A stretch of DNA of 64,000 bases from Stenotrophomonas sp. ASS1 (lineage in GTDB: Bacteria > Pseudomonadota > Gammaproteobacteria > Xanthomonadales > Xanthomonadaceae), in assembly GCF_004346925.1 (NCBI RefSeq), contig NZ_CP031167.1:2996001-3060000 (forward strand). Reading direction: 5' to 3'. Below, one piece after another: positions 35,871 through 45,213 of the stretch; position 1 is the first letter of the stretch; the number at the start of each line of letters is the position of its first letter. The notes below the pieces were generated by a model. The model had not been told where the DNA came from. It searched no databases and saw only the letters and a list, made by a program, of their open reading frames with translations. The position numbers were made by a program, and so were the translations under genes.

Positions 35871-37114
35871 GCGAACCCGCCACGGCCGAAGACACCGCGC
35901 TGGGGCTGCTGTCCCGGCCCGGTTTCGCCAAGCTGCTGGCCTACCGCATCTTCGCGATGCTGTCCTACCAGGTGGTCGCGGTCACCGTCGGCTGGCACAT
36001 CTACGAAGTCACCCGCAATCCCTTCTCGCTGGGCCTGGTTGGCCTGGCCGAGGTGCTGCCGTTCTTCTGCGTCGCACCGTTCGCCGGCTATCTGGTCGAC
36101 CACCTGCCGCGCCGCCGGCTCGGCATGGTCGCCTGCTCCGGGTTGATCGCCACCGCGCTGGTGTTGACCGGCGTGGCCAAGGGCTGGCTGCCGTTCGAAG
36201 GCGTGTGGCCGATCTATGCGGCCATTGCGCTGACCGGCATGGTCCGCGCCTTCCTGTCGCCGATCTACAACGCACTGTTCGCCCGCGTGCTGGCCCGTGA
36301 CCAGTTCGCGCGTGGCGCTGGCCTCGGCGCCGTGGTGTTCCAGGCCGGCATGGTGGCCGGTCCGGCATTGGGTGGCGTGCTGGTCGGCTTCGGAGGCAAG
36401 GGCCTGTCCTACGCGGTGGCCACGGGCTTCGCGCTGGTGGCGATGGCCTGCCTGGCCACGCTGAAGGTGGAAGAACCGGTGCATACCGGTCCAGCCGCCC
36501 CGATCTTCAAGAGCATCGCTGAAGGCGCGCGCTTCGTGGTCGGCAACCGGATCATGGTCGGGGCGATGGCGCTGGACATGTTCTCGGTGCTGCTGGGCGG
36601 CGTGGTGGCGATGCTGCCGGCGTTCCTGCACGAGATCCTGCACCACGGTCCGGAAGGCCTGGGCATCCTGCGCGCGATGCCGGCGCTGGGCTCGGTCTGC
36701 GTTGGCCTGTGGCTGGCGCGCCACCCGCTGCACCGCAATGCCGGCCGCGTGCTGCTGTTCGCGGTGGCCGGCTTCGGCCTGTGCGTGATCAGCTTCGGGC
36801 TGTCGCAGCACTTCTGGCTGTCCGCGCTGATCCTGTTGTTCTATGGGGCCTTCGATGGCGTGTCGGTGGTGATCCGCTCGACCATCCTGCAGCTGGCCAC
36901 GCCGGAAGAGATGCGCGGGCGGGTGTCGTCGATCAACGGCATCTTCATCAGTTCGTCCAACGAACTGGGCGCGTTCTATGCCGGCACGATGGCAAAGCTG
37001 CTCGGCCTGGTGCCGGCAGTGGTGCTGGGTGGGTTCGCGGTGCTGAGCGTGGCCGGGATCACGGCGTGGAAGAACCCGACGTTGCGGAAGCTGAATCTTC
37101 GCGACCTGCAATAG
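35867..37114 (+). CDS. MFS exporter of the EntS-like (MFS_3) type
   Basis: This 415-residue protein has twelve membrane helices. The opening FAKLLAYRIFAMLSYQVVAVTVGWHIYEVT and the loop GYLVDHLPRRRLG belong to the EntS/MFS_3 branch, often siderophore or drug exporters. The late motif SSINGIFISSSNELGAFYAG is also characteristic. Substrate is unknown. The GTG start overlaps the sufE stop by four bases, so translation is coupled. Confidence 0.85.
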   Translation: MSEPATAEDTALGLLSRPGFAKLLAYRIFAMLSYQVVAVTVGWHIYEVTRNPFSLGLVGLAEVLPFFCVAPFAGYLVDHLPRRRLGMVACSGLIATALVLTGVAKGWLPFEGVWPIYAAIALTGMVRAFLSPIYNALFARVLARDQFARGAGLGAVVFQAGMVAGPALGGVLVGFGGKGLSYAVATGFALVAMACLATLKVEEPVHTGPAAPIFKSIAEGARFVVGNRIMVGAMALDMFSVLLGGVVAMLPAFLHEILHHGPEGLGILRAMPALGSVCVGLWLARHPLHRNAGRVLLFAVAGFGLCVISFGLSQHFWLSALILLFYGAFDGVSVVIRSTILQLATPEEMRGRVSSINGIFISSSNELGAFYAGTMAKLLGLVPAVVLGGFAVLSVAGITAWKNPTLRKLNLRDLQ

Positions 37115-37141
37115 AGCGGATTTCCGCGCGCCCACGCGCCG

Positions 37142-37164
37142 GTAGCGCCGGGCCATGCCCGGCG
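37142..37164. repeat. SMAG monomer after the MFS gene
   Basis: GTAG plus CGCCGGGC-CAT-GCCCGGCG: an eight-base stem with the CAT loop seen in several monomers in this window. Confidence 0.85.
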
Positions 37165-37170
37165 GGCTCT

Positions 37171-37380
37171 TTCCGTGACCGCGGTGGGGTGTCGCTTTTC
37201 TTTTCGCGCGAAAAGAAAAGTAACCAAAAGAAACGCGCCGCCATCCGCGAGCCGGCGCTACGCGCCGGTGCCCTGTACTCCTCGGTGAATCAGGGGACGG
37301 CGCCGAACTCGCTGCGCTCAAACAGCGGCGCCTCTTCGCCCCTGAATCCCCTGTGGTGCTCGGCTCGCTACAAGGCGGAC
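37171..37380 (+). repeat. ~210-bp structured repeat, copy A
   Basis: First of three copies in the window (others 51984-52193 and inverted 52296-52502). It starts TTCCGTGACCGCGG and ends CAAGGCGGAC. Helix I is the palindrome CTTTTCTTTTCGCGCGAAAAG.. at 37195-37220. Helix II is CCGGCGC-TAC-GCGCCGG (37252-37268). Helix III pairs TCAGGGG with CCCCTGA outside and GGCGCCG with CGGCGCC inside. The spacer GTAACCAAA(A)GAAACGC is nearly invariant. No protein reading is credible. The whole 508-bp gap between the MFS gene and dksA holds only this, two SMAG monomers and a terminator. Confidence 0.75.
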
Positions 37381-37414
37381 CCAACAGCCGCGAGCGCACG
37401 CATGACCGCCCTTG

Positions 37415-37437
37415 GTAGAGCCAAGCCATGCTTGGCT
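37415..37437. repeat. SMAG monomer near structured repeat A
   Basis: GTAG plus AGCCAAGC-CAT-GCTTGGCT, an eight-base perfect stem with CAT loop. Confidence 0.85.
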
Positions 37438-37570
37438 GCTTTTGCTTTTGCTCTTCTTTGCCCGCGCCTTCGACCCGAGCCGGGCACGGGCTAGGCTTTA
37501 CAGCAACCGCGCACACAGGCTCCCTCCTATACCCGGAAGGCCCCGTTCTACCCAGCCAACCACACCCAAC

Positions 37571-37597
37571 AAAAAACCCGGCCGAGGCCGGGTTTTT
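37571..37597. terminator. Bidirectional terminator between MFS gene side and dksA
   Basis: Six A, stem CCCGGC/GCCGGG with loop CGAG, then five T. It can end the dksA transcript (minus strand) and anything arriving on the plus strand. Confidence 0.85.
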
Positions 37598-37622
37598 CGC
37601 ATGACCAGACAACGATCAGGAA

Positions 37623-38852
37623 TCAGTCGCCCTGCTGCTTCTGCAGGTGCTCCCAGCGCTCCTGGGCGTCGATGGTGCGTTCGGCGGTCAGGCGCGCTTC
37701 CAGGCGCTCCAGGCCGATTTCTTCGCCGGTGTCGACGCAGTAACCATAGTCGCCCGCTTCCAGGCGCTTGAGGGTGCTGTCGATCTTGCCGATCAGCTTG
37801 CGATAGCGGTCGCGGGTACGCAGTTCCAGCGAGTTCTCGGTCTCGCGGGTCGCGCGCTCGGCTTCGTCGCCGATGTCACGCACTTCCTCGCGCAGGTTCT
37901 CGATGGTCTGCTTGGACTCTTCCACCAGGTCCGCGCGCCAGTTCTGCAGGCGCTGACGGAAATACTCCTGCTGCAGCGGGCTCATGTATTCCTCTTCCGA
38001 GGACGGCTTGTAGCCAGCCGGCAGGATCGGGCGGCCGGTGGCCTCGTCGGTCTTGTACTCGACCACCTTGTACTTGCTGCGCGGGGCCGGTGCCGCCGAG
38101 CGGGCGGCGACGGCCACGGCAACCTTGCCGACAGGGCGCGACACGGTCTTCGGGGCGGAATCGGATTTCACGGCGGTTTTGGCAGGCGATTTCGAAACGG
38201 GCACGGGATTCTTGGATTGCGGGGCCTTCGAAGCAGCAGGAGCGGCGGCCGGGGCCGGCTTGGGGGCCGGTTGGGCTGCTGCCACTGCCACGGTCTTGGC
38301 CGGGACAGGCTTGGCCGGAGCCGGCTTGGGGGCAGGCTTCGGTGCGGACTTCACTACGGGGGCCGGGGTCGGCTTTGCGGCCGGCGCGGCAACATTCTTG
38401 GTGACTTTCTTTACAGCGGCAGGCGTGGCCACCGGTTTAGCCGCAGCAACCTTCTTCGCTGCAGGTTTGGCGACCGGCTTGGCCGCAGCCTTCTTCACCG
38501 CCGCCTTCGGCGCCGGCTTGGCTGCTGCCTTCTTCGCCACCGGCTTGGCGGCGGCCTTCTTCACCGGCGCGGCCTTGCTGGCGGCTTTCTTCACCACCGG
38601 CGCCTTCTTGCTGGCAGCAGCAGGCTTGGCCTTGGCGGGCGCAGCAGCCTTCTTCGCCACCGGCTTGGTTGCCTTGACCGGCGTTTTCTTTGCGGTGGCC
38701 TTCCTGGCCGCCGGTTGCGAGGACGCTGCCTTGGTCGCCGGCTTGCTGGCCGGTTTCCTGGCAACGGGCTTTGCCGCCAACTTCTTCACAACAGGCTTGG
38801 CGGTTTTCTTGGCGGCCGTTGCGGCCTTCTTTGCAGTTTTTTTAGCAGCCAC
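37623..38852 (-). CDS. dksA: DksA-type transcription factor with histone-H1-like tail
   Basis: This 409-residue protein has a low-complexity N-terminus of Lys/Ala/Pro repeats (about 1-265) resembling AlgP or H1-type DNA-binding tails, then a ~140-residue DksA domain. The coiled-coil tip has DIGDEA, matching the DxxDxA of E. coli DksA that reaches the RNA polymerase active site with ppGpp. The zinc-finger region reads GDYGYCVDTGEEIG..., with only the first of four cysteines left, so it should not bind zinc. It lies alone between convergent and divergent neighbours; the usual dksA-gluQ pairing is broken (gluQ is at 53.6 kb). Confidence 0.88.
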   Translation of the reverse strand: MAAKKTAKKAATAAKKTAKPVVKKLAAKPVARKPASKPATKAASSQPAARKATAKKTPVKATKPVAKKAAAPAKAKPAAASKKAPVVKKAASKAAPVKKAAAKPVAKKAAAKPAPKAAVKKAAAKPVAKPAAKKVAAAKPVATPAAVKKVTKNVAAPAAKPTPAPVVKSAPKPAPKPAPAKPVPAKTVAVAAAQPAPKPAPAAAPAASKAPQSKNPVPVSKSPAKTAVKSDSAPKTVSRPVGKVAVAVAARSAAPAPRSKYKVVEYKTDEATGRPILPAGYKPSSEEEYMSPLQQEYFRQRLQNWRADLVEESKQTIENLREEVRDIGDEAERATRETENSLELRTRDRYRKLIGKIDSTLKRLEAGDYGYCVDTGEEIGLERLEARLTAERTIDAQERWEHLQKQQGD

Positions 38853-39124
38853 GAAACGCTCTTCCTTGGATTCCCCGGGGCCCGGGAAAGCGGGCCTTTA
38901 TAGCCTACCCGACCCGCAGCAGCAACCTCGACCCCCTGCTCCATTCAGTCCTGGAGTCAAGGCGCCCTTGGAGGCAGTCCGACGAACACGGACCGCCTTG
39001 CGCGGTACGGAACCTGGCCAGCACCCGAAGGTACTGGTACCGGTCGCAGGCCATCGGCGACATGCGACCAACGGCCCATCCTGCACAAATGCGGCCTTCA
39101 TGCCAACTGGCATAAGATGACTGG

Positions 39125-39379
39125 GTGATCTCGCGCCTGCTCATTGCCCTGCTGCGCTTCTACAAGCGCTTCATCAGCCCCCTGCTGGGGCCACGCTGCC
39201 GTTTCGTGCCGAGCTGTTCTGAATACGCGATGGACGCCATCTCGCGGCACGGCCCGCTGCGCGGAAGCTGGCTGGCTGCGCGCCGGCTGGGCCGCTGCCA
39301 CCCGTTCCATCCCGGCGGCTTCGATCCCGTGCCCGAGTCCCCCAACGCCCCCTCTTGCCGTTGCACAGGAAAACACTGA
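39125..39379 (+). CDS. yidD: YidD, membrane protein insertion efficiency factor
   Basis: This 84-residue protein shows the YidD core: [23 protein letters not shown], then PSCSEYA, a helix and [12 protein letters not shown]. It is thought to help YidC insert proteins. The GTG start at 39125 follows GACTG without a strong ribosome site. It ends one base before the dihydroorotase gene. Here it is away from rpmH-rnpA-yidC. Confidence 0.9.
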   Translation: MISRLLIALLRFYKRFISPLLGPRCRFVPSCSEYAMDAISRHGPLRGSWLAARRLGRCHPFHPGGFDPVPESPNAPSCRCTGKH

Positions 39380-39380
39380 C

Positions 39381-40727
39381 ATGTCCTCCACCCTCATCAC
39401 CAACGCCCGCATGGTCAACGAAGGCCGCACCTTCGACGGCGACCTGCGCATCGAGAACGGCCGCATCGCGCAGATCGGCAACGGGCTGGCGCCGCGCGAC
39501 GGCGAGCAGGTGGTGGACGCAGCCGGACGCTGGTTGCTGCCTGGCATGATCGACGACCAGGTGCACTTCCGCGAACCGGGCCTGACCCACAAGGGCGACA
39601 TCGCCAGCGAATCGGCGGCTGCGGTGGCCGGTGGCCTGACCAGCTTCATGGACATGCCGAACACCAATCCGCCGACGCTGGATTCGACCATCCTGGAAGC
39701 CAAATACGAGCTCGCGCGCGGCCGCGCCTGGGCCAACTACGGCTTCTACCACGGCGCCAGCAATGACAACCTGGACGCCATCCGTGCGCTGGACCCGAAG
39801 AAGGCCCCGGGCGTGAAGGTGTTCATGGGCGCCTCCACCGGCAACATGCTGGTAGACAATCCGGAAACGCTGGACGCGATCTTCCGCGAATGCCCGACGC
39901 CGATCATCACGCACTGCGAAGACACGCCGATGATCGACGCCAACCTGAAGGCCTTCCAGGAGAAATACGGCGACGCGCTGACCCCGGACATGCATCCGGA
40001 CATCCGCTCGCGCGAGGCCTGCATCAAGTCGACCCGCCTGGCGATGTCGCTGGCGCGCAAGCACGGCACCCGCCTGCATGTGCTGCACATCTCCACCGCC
40101 GATGAGCTGGCGCTGTTCGAGAAGGGTCCGCTGATCCGCGCCGACGGCAGCCGCAAGCAGATCACCGCCGAAACCTGCGTGCACTTCCTGCACTTCGCGC
40201 GTCCGGACTATGCGACCAAGGGCAACCTGATCAAGTGCAACCCGGCGATCAAGGAAGTGTCCGACCGCGAGGCGATCACCGCCGCGCTGGCCGATGACGT
40301 GCTGGACGTCCTGGCCACCGACCACGCGCCGCACACCTGGGAAGAGAAGCAGAAGCCCTACGCACAGGCGCCGTCGGGCCTGCCGCTGGTGCAGTACGCG
40401 CTGGTGGCCGCGCTGGAACGCGTGCACGAAGGCAAGCTGACCCGCGAGCAGGTGGTGCAGAAGTTCGCGCATGCGCCGGCACAGCTGTTCGACGTGGAAG
40501 AACGTGGCTTCCTGCGCGAGGGTTACTTCGCCGATCTGGTGCTGGTCGAGGAGGTGCCGTTCACGGTCAAGCGCGAGGACGTGCTGTCCAAGTGCGGCTG
40601 GTCGCCGTTTGAAGGCACGACCTTCCGTTCGCGCGTGGCCTCCACCTGGGTCAATGGCCAACTGGTGTGGGACGGCAGCGAACTGGTGGGCGAGCCGGCC
40701 GGCCAGCGCATGACCTACGACCGCTGA
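39381..40727 (+). CDS. pyrC: Dihydroorotase (PyrC, class I type)
   Basis: This 448-residue amidohydrolase closes carbamoyl-aspartate to dihydroorotate in pyrimidine synthesis. Motifs include IDDQVHFREPGLTHKGD, FMDMPNTNPP, THCEDT, HISTADE and ATDHAPHTW. The usual HxH metal motif reads QxH here, a change I associate with the Bacteroidetes-like subfamily. Hydantoinase or allantoinase activity is a less likely alternative. ATG at 39381 follows CAGGAAAA. It overlaps the peptidase gene by one base. Confidence 0.88.
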   Translation: MSSTLITNARMVNEGRTFDGDLRIENGRIAQIGNGLAPRDGEQVVDAAGRWLLPGMIDDQVHFREPGLTHKGDIASESAAAVAGGLTSFMDMPNTNPPTLDSTILEAKYELARGRAWANYGFYHGASNDNLDAIRALDPKKAPGVKVFMGASTGNMLVDNPETLDAIFRECPTPIITHCEDTPMIDANLKAFQEKYGDALTPDMHPDIRSREACIKSTRLAMSLARKHGTRLHVLHISTADELALFEKGPLIRADGSRKQITAETCVHFLHFARPDYATKGNLIKCNPAIKEVSDREAITAALADDVLDVLATDHAPHTWEEKQKPYAQAPSGLPLVQYALVAALERVHEGKLTREQVVQKFAHAPAQLFDVEERGFLREGYFADLVLVEEVPFTVKREDVLSKCGWSPFEGTTFRSRVASTWVNGQLVWDGSELVGEPAGQRMTYDR

Positions 40728-41575
40728 TGCGCTCCGCACTTCTGATCGGGGCGCTGCTGCTGGCCGCGCCCCTGTTCACCGCACCGTCGGCGCAGGCACA
40801 GGACGGCATCGGCAGCCTGATCGACAGCCGCGTGGTGTTCCCGGCCAGCGCATCGCAGGGCGCACTGGTGATCGGCAAGGTACCCGCCGGCAGCCGCGTG
40901 CAGTACGCCGGCCGCCAACTGCGGGTGAGCGGCTATGGCAGCGTGGTGTTCGGCATCGGCCGCGACGAGAAGGGTCCGCTGCGCGTGCAGGTGCAACGCC
41001 CTGATGGTGGCAGCGAGACCGCGACCATTGCGGTGACCCCGCGCGACTGGCCCACCGAGCGGGTCAACGGCGTGCCGCCGAAGACGGTCAACCCGCCGCC
41101 GGCGATTGCCGAGCGGATCAAGCGCGAACAAGCACAGGTGACCGCCGCGCGTGCCCGCGATGACGACCGTACCGACTTCACCCAGACCTTCATCTGGCCG
41201 GTGCAGGGCCGCATCAGCGGCCGCTTCGGCAACGCACGCGTGTACAACGGACAGCCCGGCGCAGGTCATTCCGGCATGGACATCGCGGTACCGACCGGCA
41301 CGCCGGTGAAGGCGCCGGCCGCCGGCATCGTCACCTTCGCCGGCCCCGACCTGTACTTGACCGGCGGCACGCTGCTGCTCGACCACGGTTTCGGTGTCAG
41401 CTCCAACTTCCTGCACCTGTCGCGCATCGACGTAAAAGTTGGCGACCGTGTGGAACAGGGCCAGGTGATCGCTGCGGTCGGCGCAACCGGTCGTGCCACC
41501 GGCCCGCACCTGCACTGGGGCATGAACTGGTTCGATACCCGTATCGATCCGTTACTGGTGCTGGAACGGAAGTAA
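40727..41575 (+). CDS. M23 family metallopeptidase (LytM domain)
   Basis: This 282-residue secreted protein has a signal peptide (cut after PSAQAQ near residue 22-23), a beta-rich middle and a C-terminal LytM domain with the zinc motif HSGMDIAVP and the catalytic HLHWG, so it is probably active. Family members cut peptidoglycan cross-links. Coupled to pyrC by a one-base overlap (TGATG). Confidence 0.9.
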   Translation: MRSALLIGALLLAAPLFTAPSAQAQDGIGSLIDSRVVFPASASQGALVIGKVPAGSRVQYAGRQLRVSGYGSVVFGIGRDEKGPLRVQVQRPDGGSETATIAVTPRDWPTERVNGVPPKTVNPPPAIAERIKREQAQVTAARARDDDRTDFTQTFIWPVQGRISGRFGNARVYNGQPGAGHSGMDIAVPTGTPVKAPAAGIVTFAGPDLYLTGGTLLLDHGFGVSSNFLHLSRIDVKVGDRVEQGQVIAAVGATGRATGPHLHWGMNWFDTRIDPLLVLERK

Positions 41576-41590
41576 CGCGCGACGAACGGC

Positions 41591-41609
41591 CGCCGGGCAT
41601 GGCCCGGCG
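41591..41609. repeat. SMAG-like stem without GTAG
   Basis: CGCCGGGC-ATG-GCCCGGCG lies between the convergent peptidase and squalene-synthase-like genes. The GTAG end is missing, so it is either decayed or an unrelated terminator-like stem. Confidence 0.5.
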
Positions 41610-41621
41610 AGCGCAGCGGCA

Positions 41622-42326
41622 TCAGCCGCGCGCGGCCCACCACACGCGCAGCAGCGTGCGTACCGGCGTGGCTTCGATCGGCTTGCCTGCCGCCTGCGCG
41701 GCAACGCGTGCACGCGCCAGGCTGGACCACACGCGGCGCGGGCGCGGGCCGGGCACGCGGCTGCCCCAGCCCTTCAACAGATGCTGCGCCCAGCGCTGTG
41801 CGGCCGTGCTGGCATCACCGTCCAGCAGGCTGCGCGGCACACCGGCTGCGCCGGCATCCTGCAGGCGCTGGGCCAGAGTCTGCAGCTGCACTGCGCGACC
41901 GGCGCCAGCTCGCGGCTTGTCCGCGAACAGGGCTGCCTCCACCGCGGCCACGGCCTCTGCGTAGTTCGCCAGCGCGCGCTCGGCGCCGGCCGCATCCAGC
42001 GCGACCGTGCGCGCTTCAACCAGATCCGGAAGCGCTTCGGCCAGTTGTGCCCACGGCGCACGCACCGGCTCCAGCAGGCGGCCCAGCGGATGGCGCGAAC
42101 GATGCGCGGCCCAGCTGCGCAGCTCCTCGCCCCACCACGCCAGCTTGGCGTCGGCCGGCAACGGGTCGCCGCTGGTGTTGAGCATGTCGTCGAATTCCTG
42201 CAGCAGCGCGAACCACGCCACCGCAAGCTCGCGTTGCGATTCGGCCACGAACGGGGCGGCCACCGACCATTCCGGCCAACGGCTGCGCCACTTGTCGAGG
42301 AAACTGTCCAGCGCGGTACTGCTCAC
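41622..42326 (-). CDS. Squalene/phytoene synthase-like protein, short
   Basis: This 234-residue helical protein resembles the N-terminal part of trans-isoprenyl squalene/phytoene synthases: WFALLQEFDDML followed by ADAKLAWWGEELRSW, where the family has a first DxxxD region and LAWWREEL. The second aspartate motif is not recognisable and the protein is short, so catalytic activity is doubtful. The GTG start at 42326 has GGAA seven bases upstream. It is the last gene of a ubiG-gph-this unit; a link to isoprenoid quinones is possible but unproven. Confidence 0.6.
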   Translation of the reverse strand: MSSTALDSFLDKWRSRWPEWSVAAPFVAESQRELAVAWFALLQEFDDMLNTSGDPLPADAKLAWWGEELRSWAAHRSRHPLGRLLEPVRAPWAQLAEALPDLVEARTVALDAAGAERALANYAEAVAAVEAALFADKPRAGAGRAVQLQTLAQRLQDAGAAGVPRSLLDGDASTAAQRWAQHLLKGWGSRVPGPRPRRVWSSLARARVAAQAAGKPIEATPVRTLLRVWWAARG

Positions 42327-42337
42327 TACGTGATTCC

Positions 42338-43033
42338 TTACGGCTGGGCCGGGGCTGCCGGCCGGGTCGGCCAGAGGCTGGCCAGTTGCAGAAGTTCGGC
42401 GTTCTCGACCAGCACGTCGGCCTGCCAGGCCAGCGGATCGTCGCTGTGCAGGCGATAGCCCCACAACGCCGCCACCGACGGCATGGCCGCGGCACGCGCG
42501 GCGATGATGTCGCGCTCGTCGTCACCCACGTACACGCAGTCTTCGGCGGCAATGCCGATGGCCTGCGCGGCGTGCAGCAACGGCAGCGGATGCGGCTTGC
42601 GTTCGGCCAGGCTGTCACCACCCACCAGTACCGCACAGCGCTGCTGCCAGCCGTGCTGCGGCAGGATCAAGCGCGCCAGGTATTCAGGCTTGTTGGTGAC
42701 AATGCCCCACACCGTACCGGCATCGTCCAACGCGGCGAGCATGCCGGCCACGCCATCAAACAGCACTGCGTGCTGGCCGATCAATGCTTCGTAGCGCTGC
42801 AGGAATTCCGGGATCAGCGCGTCACGTGCGGCAACGTCCAGTTCCGGGAACGCAGCCGAGACCATCGCCCGCGAGCCCTTCGACACCACGGGGCGCAGCG
42901 CGGCCGGATCGATGGGTGCGCGTCCACGCTCGGCCAGCATCGCGTCGCAGGTGGCGACGAAGTCGGGCGCGCTGTCCAGCAGGGTGCCGTCCAGATCGAA
43001 CAGCACCGCGCGCGGGAAGCGGGCCGCGGTCAT
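42338..43033 (-). CDS. gph: Gph, phosphoglycolate phosphatase (HAD family)
   Basis: This 231-residue HAD hydrolase begins with [15 protein letters not shown] and has GIVTNKPE and YVGDDERD motifs. The family removes phosphate from 2-phosphoglycolate and similar metabolites. In Pseudomonas-like genomes the gene also follows ubiG and may be MupP, which dephosphorylates MurNAc-6-P, so that is a real alternative. It overlaps ubiG by four bases. Confidence 0.87.
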   Translation of the reverse strand: MTAARFPRAVLFDLDGTLLDSAPDFVATCDAMLAERGRAPIDPAALRPVVSKGSRAMVSAAFPELDVAARDALIPEFLQRYEALIGQHAVLFDGVAGMLAALDDAGTVWGIVTNKPEYLARLILPQHGWQQRCAVLVGGDSLAERKPHPLPLLHAAQAIGIAAEDCVYVGDDERDIIAARAAAMPSVAALWGYRLHSDDPLAWQADVLVENAELLQLASLWPTRPAAPAQP

Positions 43034-43746
43034 GCCGGCTTGACCGCGTAGGCCAGGTAGTTGATGTCGGTACGGCTGCTCAGGCGGGCCTGGTTGCGCC
43101 AGGGCTCGTAGGCCATGCCGCTAACATCCACCAGCTGCATGTCGGCCTCGCGCAGCCAGCGCGCCAGCTCGGCAGGCTTGATGAATTCCTGGTAGTGGTG
43201 CGTGCCCTTGGGCAGCAGCCGCGCCACGTACTCGGCGCCGACGATCGCCACCGCGAAGGCGGCGGCGGTGCGGTTGATGGTCGACAGGAACAGGTGGCCG
43301 CCCGGCTTCAGCAGGCGCTTGCAGGCCTCGATGATCGCGCCCGGGTCGGGCACGTGTTCGAGCATTTCCATGCAGGTGACCACATCGAAGCTGCCCGGCT
43401 GCTCGGCGGCCAGATCTTCGGCAGCCTGCACCCGGTAATCGACCTTGGCGCCGCTTTCCAGCGCATGCAGGCGCGCGACCTTGACCAGTTCCGGGGCCAG
43501 GTCGATGGCGGTGACGTCAGCACCGGCCTGGGCCAGCGCTTCACTCAACAGGCCGCCACCACAACCGATGTCGAGCACGCGCGCACCGCGCAGCGGCACG
43601 CGATCGGCCACGTACTGCAGGCGCACCGGGTTCAGCGCATGCAGCGGCTTCTGCGGGCCGTCAGCGTCCCACCAGCGGTTGGCCAGCGCGGCGAACTTGT
43701 CCAGCTCGGCCTGATCGAAATTGGAGGAAGCGTGGGGGGCAGTCAT
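43030..43746 (-). CDS. ubiG: UbiG, ubiquinone O-methyltransferase
   Basis: This 238-residue class I methyltransferase carries out both O-methylation steps of ubiquinone. The SAM motif I is [16 protein letters not shown], with later [10 protein letters not shown] and FLSTINRT, all UbiG-typical. It lies 24 bp after the deaminase gene and overlaps gph, suggesting a single operon. Confidence 0.95.
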   Translation of the reverse strand: MTAPHASSNFDQAELDKFAALANRWWDADGPQKPLHALNPVRLQYVADRVPLRGARVLDIGCGGGLLSEALAQAGADVTAIDLAPELVKVARLHALESGAKVDYRVQAAEDLAAEQPGSFDVVTCMEMLEHVPDPGAIIEACKRLLKPGGHLFLSTINRTAAAFAVAIVGAEYVARLLPKGTHHYQEFIKPAELARWLREADMQLVDVSGMAYEPWRNQARLSSRTDINYLAYAVKPA

Positions 43747-43770
43747 GAGGGGTCCTTGCGGCGCCGGGGT

Positions 43771-45114
43771 TCAGGCGCGGATATGACGGATGCGCTCGCG
43801 CCACTGGCGCGCGTTGGCGATGATGCCCGGCAGGTCCATGCCGACCAGCTCGCGCTGCACCAGCTTCGGCTTGCCGGCAATCCAGACGTCGCTGACCTGC
43901 TGACGGCCGGTGGCGTACACCAGCTGCGACAGGACGTTGTGCAGTGGCTGGGTTTCCAGCGCGGACAGGTCGACGCAGACCAGATCGGCCTGCTTGCCGA
44001 CTTCGATGGAACCGATGCGGTCGCCGAAGCCCAGTGCGCGGGCGCCACCCAGGGTGGAGGCGCGCAGCGTGGTCGCCGCATCGAGCGCGGTCGCATCGTC
44101 GGCCACGGCCTTGGCCAGGATCGCCGCGGTGCGGTTCTCGCTGAACATGTCCAGGTCGTTGTTGCTGGCGCAGCCATCGGTGCCGATCGCCAGGTTCACG
44201 CCGGCGCGCTGCAGGGCGCAGGCCGGGCAGAAACCGGAGGCCAGCTTCAGGTTCGATTCCGGGCAGTGCACCACGCTGACGCCACGTTCGGCGCACAGGT
44301 GGATTTCCGCATCGGTCAGCTGGGTCATGTGCACCGCGATCAGGCGGTCGTTGACCAGGCCGAGCCGATCCAGCCGCGCCAGCGGGCGCTGGCCGTGCAG
44401 CTTGATCGAATCGTTGATCTCCTGCGCGGTCTCGTGGGTGTGCAGGTGCACCTGCATGTCGAGCTGGTCGGACAGCATCCGCACCCGCTCGAAGTTGGCA
44501 TCGTTGACCGTGTAGGGCGCATGCGGCGCGAACGCGGTGCCGATCAGCGGATCGGTGCGCCACTGGTCGTGCAGTTCACCGGCCTTGGCGAAGTATTCGT
44601 CATCGGTCTTGGCCCAGGCGGTGGGGAAATCGATGATGACCGCGCCCACCAGCGCGCGGAAACCGTGCTTCTTGTAGACCGCGGCCTGCACGTCGCCGAA
44701 GAAGTAGTTCTCGTTGGCACAGGTGGTACCGCCGCGCAGCATCTCGGCGATGGCCAGAGTGGTGCCGTCGGCAACGAATTCGGGGCCGATCACCGCCGCT
44801 TCCACCGGCCAGATGTGCTGCTGCAGCCAGGTCATCAGCGGCAGGTCGTCGGCGACGCCGCGCAGCAGCGTCATCGGGTTGTGCGTGTGCGCATTGACCA
44901 GGCCCGGCATCAGGGCAGCCTCGGGGCGGCTCACCACCTGGGTGGCGCGGAACCGCGCGCGCGCCTCGGCACGCGGCAGGATGGCCACGATTTCACTGCC
45001 ACGCACGGCAACGGCATGGTCTTCCAGCACCACCGCGTGCGGCTCGATCGGAACGACGTAACCGGCTTCGATGAGCAGGTCGCAGGCTTCGGGGAGGTGC
45101 GGGCTATCGCTCAT
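43771..45114 (-). CDS. mtaD: MtaD-type methylthioadenosine/S-adenosylhomocysteine deaminase
   Basis: This 447-residue TRZ/ATZ-class amidohydrolase has the metal motifs GLVNAHTHNPM, HLHTHET, HCPESNLKLASG and GTDGCASNND. The family deaminates MTA, SAH or adenosine. Its place directly before ubiG, which produces SAH, suggests that SAH removal is the useful job here. ATG at 45114 is the only good start. Confidence 0.88.
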   Translation of the reverse strand: MSDSPHLPEACDLLIEAGYVVPIEPHAVVLEDHAVAVRGSEIVAILPRAEARARFRATQVVSRPEAALMPGLVNAHTHNPMTLLRGVADDLPLMTWLQQHIWPVEAAVIGPEFVADGTTLAIAEMLRGGTTCANENYFFGDVQAAVYKKHGFRALVGAVIIDFPTAWAKTDDEYFAKAGELHDQWRTDPLIGTAFAPHAPYTVNDANFERVRMLSDQLDMQVHLHTHETAQEINDSIKLHGQRPLARLDRLGLVNDRLIAVHMTQLTDAEIHLCAERGVSVVHCPESNLKLASGFCPACALQRAGVNLAIGTDGCASNNDLDMFSENRTAAILAKAVADDATALDAATTLRASTLGGARALGFGDRIGSIEVGKQADLVCVDLSALETQPLHNVLSQLVYATGRQQVSDVWIAGKPKLVQRELVGMDLPGIIANARQWRERIRHIRA

Positions 45115-45213
45115 GCGGGCTCACTGGCTGTGGGGCGAGATACTTCTGGGGGACACGCCCCTGAGTCAGGGGCTGCCGCGAAGCGGCGGGGTCTGGAGAC
45201 TCGTGAAGCGGGG

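Noticed and set aside
37195-37494. Short hypothetical proteins inside the structured repeats (readings such as FFSREKK)
   Set aside because: Such readings recur only because the DNA repeat recurs. Base changes between copies preserve pairing, not a protein frame.
37647-38903. Gly/Arg/Leu-rich plus-strand frames opposite dksA
   Set aside because: They mirror the Lys/Ala/Pro repeats of the dksA tail and are not independent genes.
39381-40727. PyrC as inactive because HxH reads QxH
   Set aside because: The IDDQVHFREPGLTHKGD form is, as far as I recall, normal in one dihydroorotase subfamily, and the other metal residues are present.
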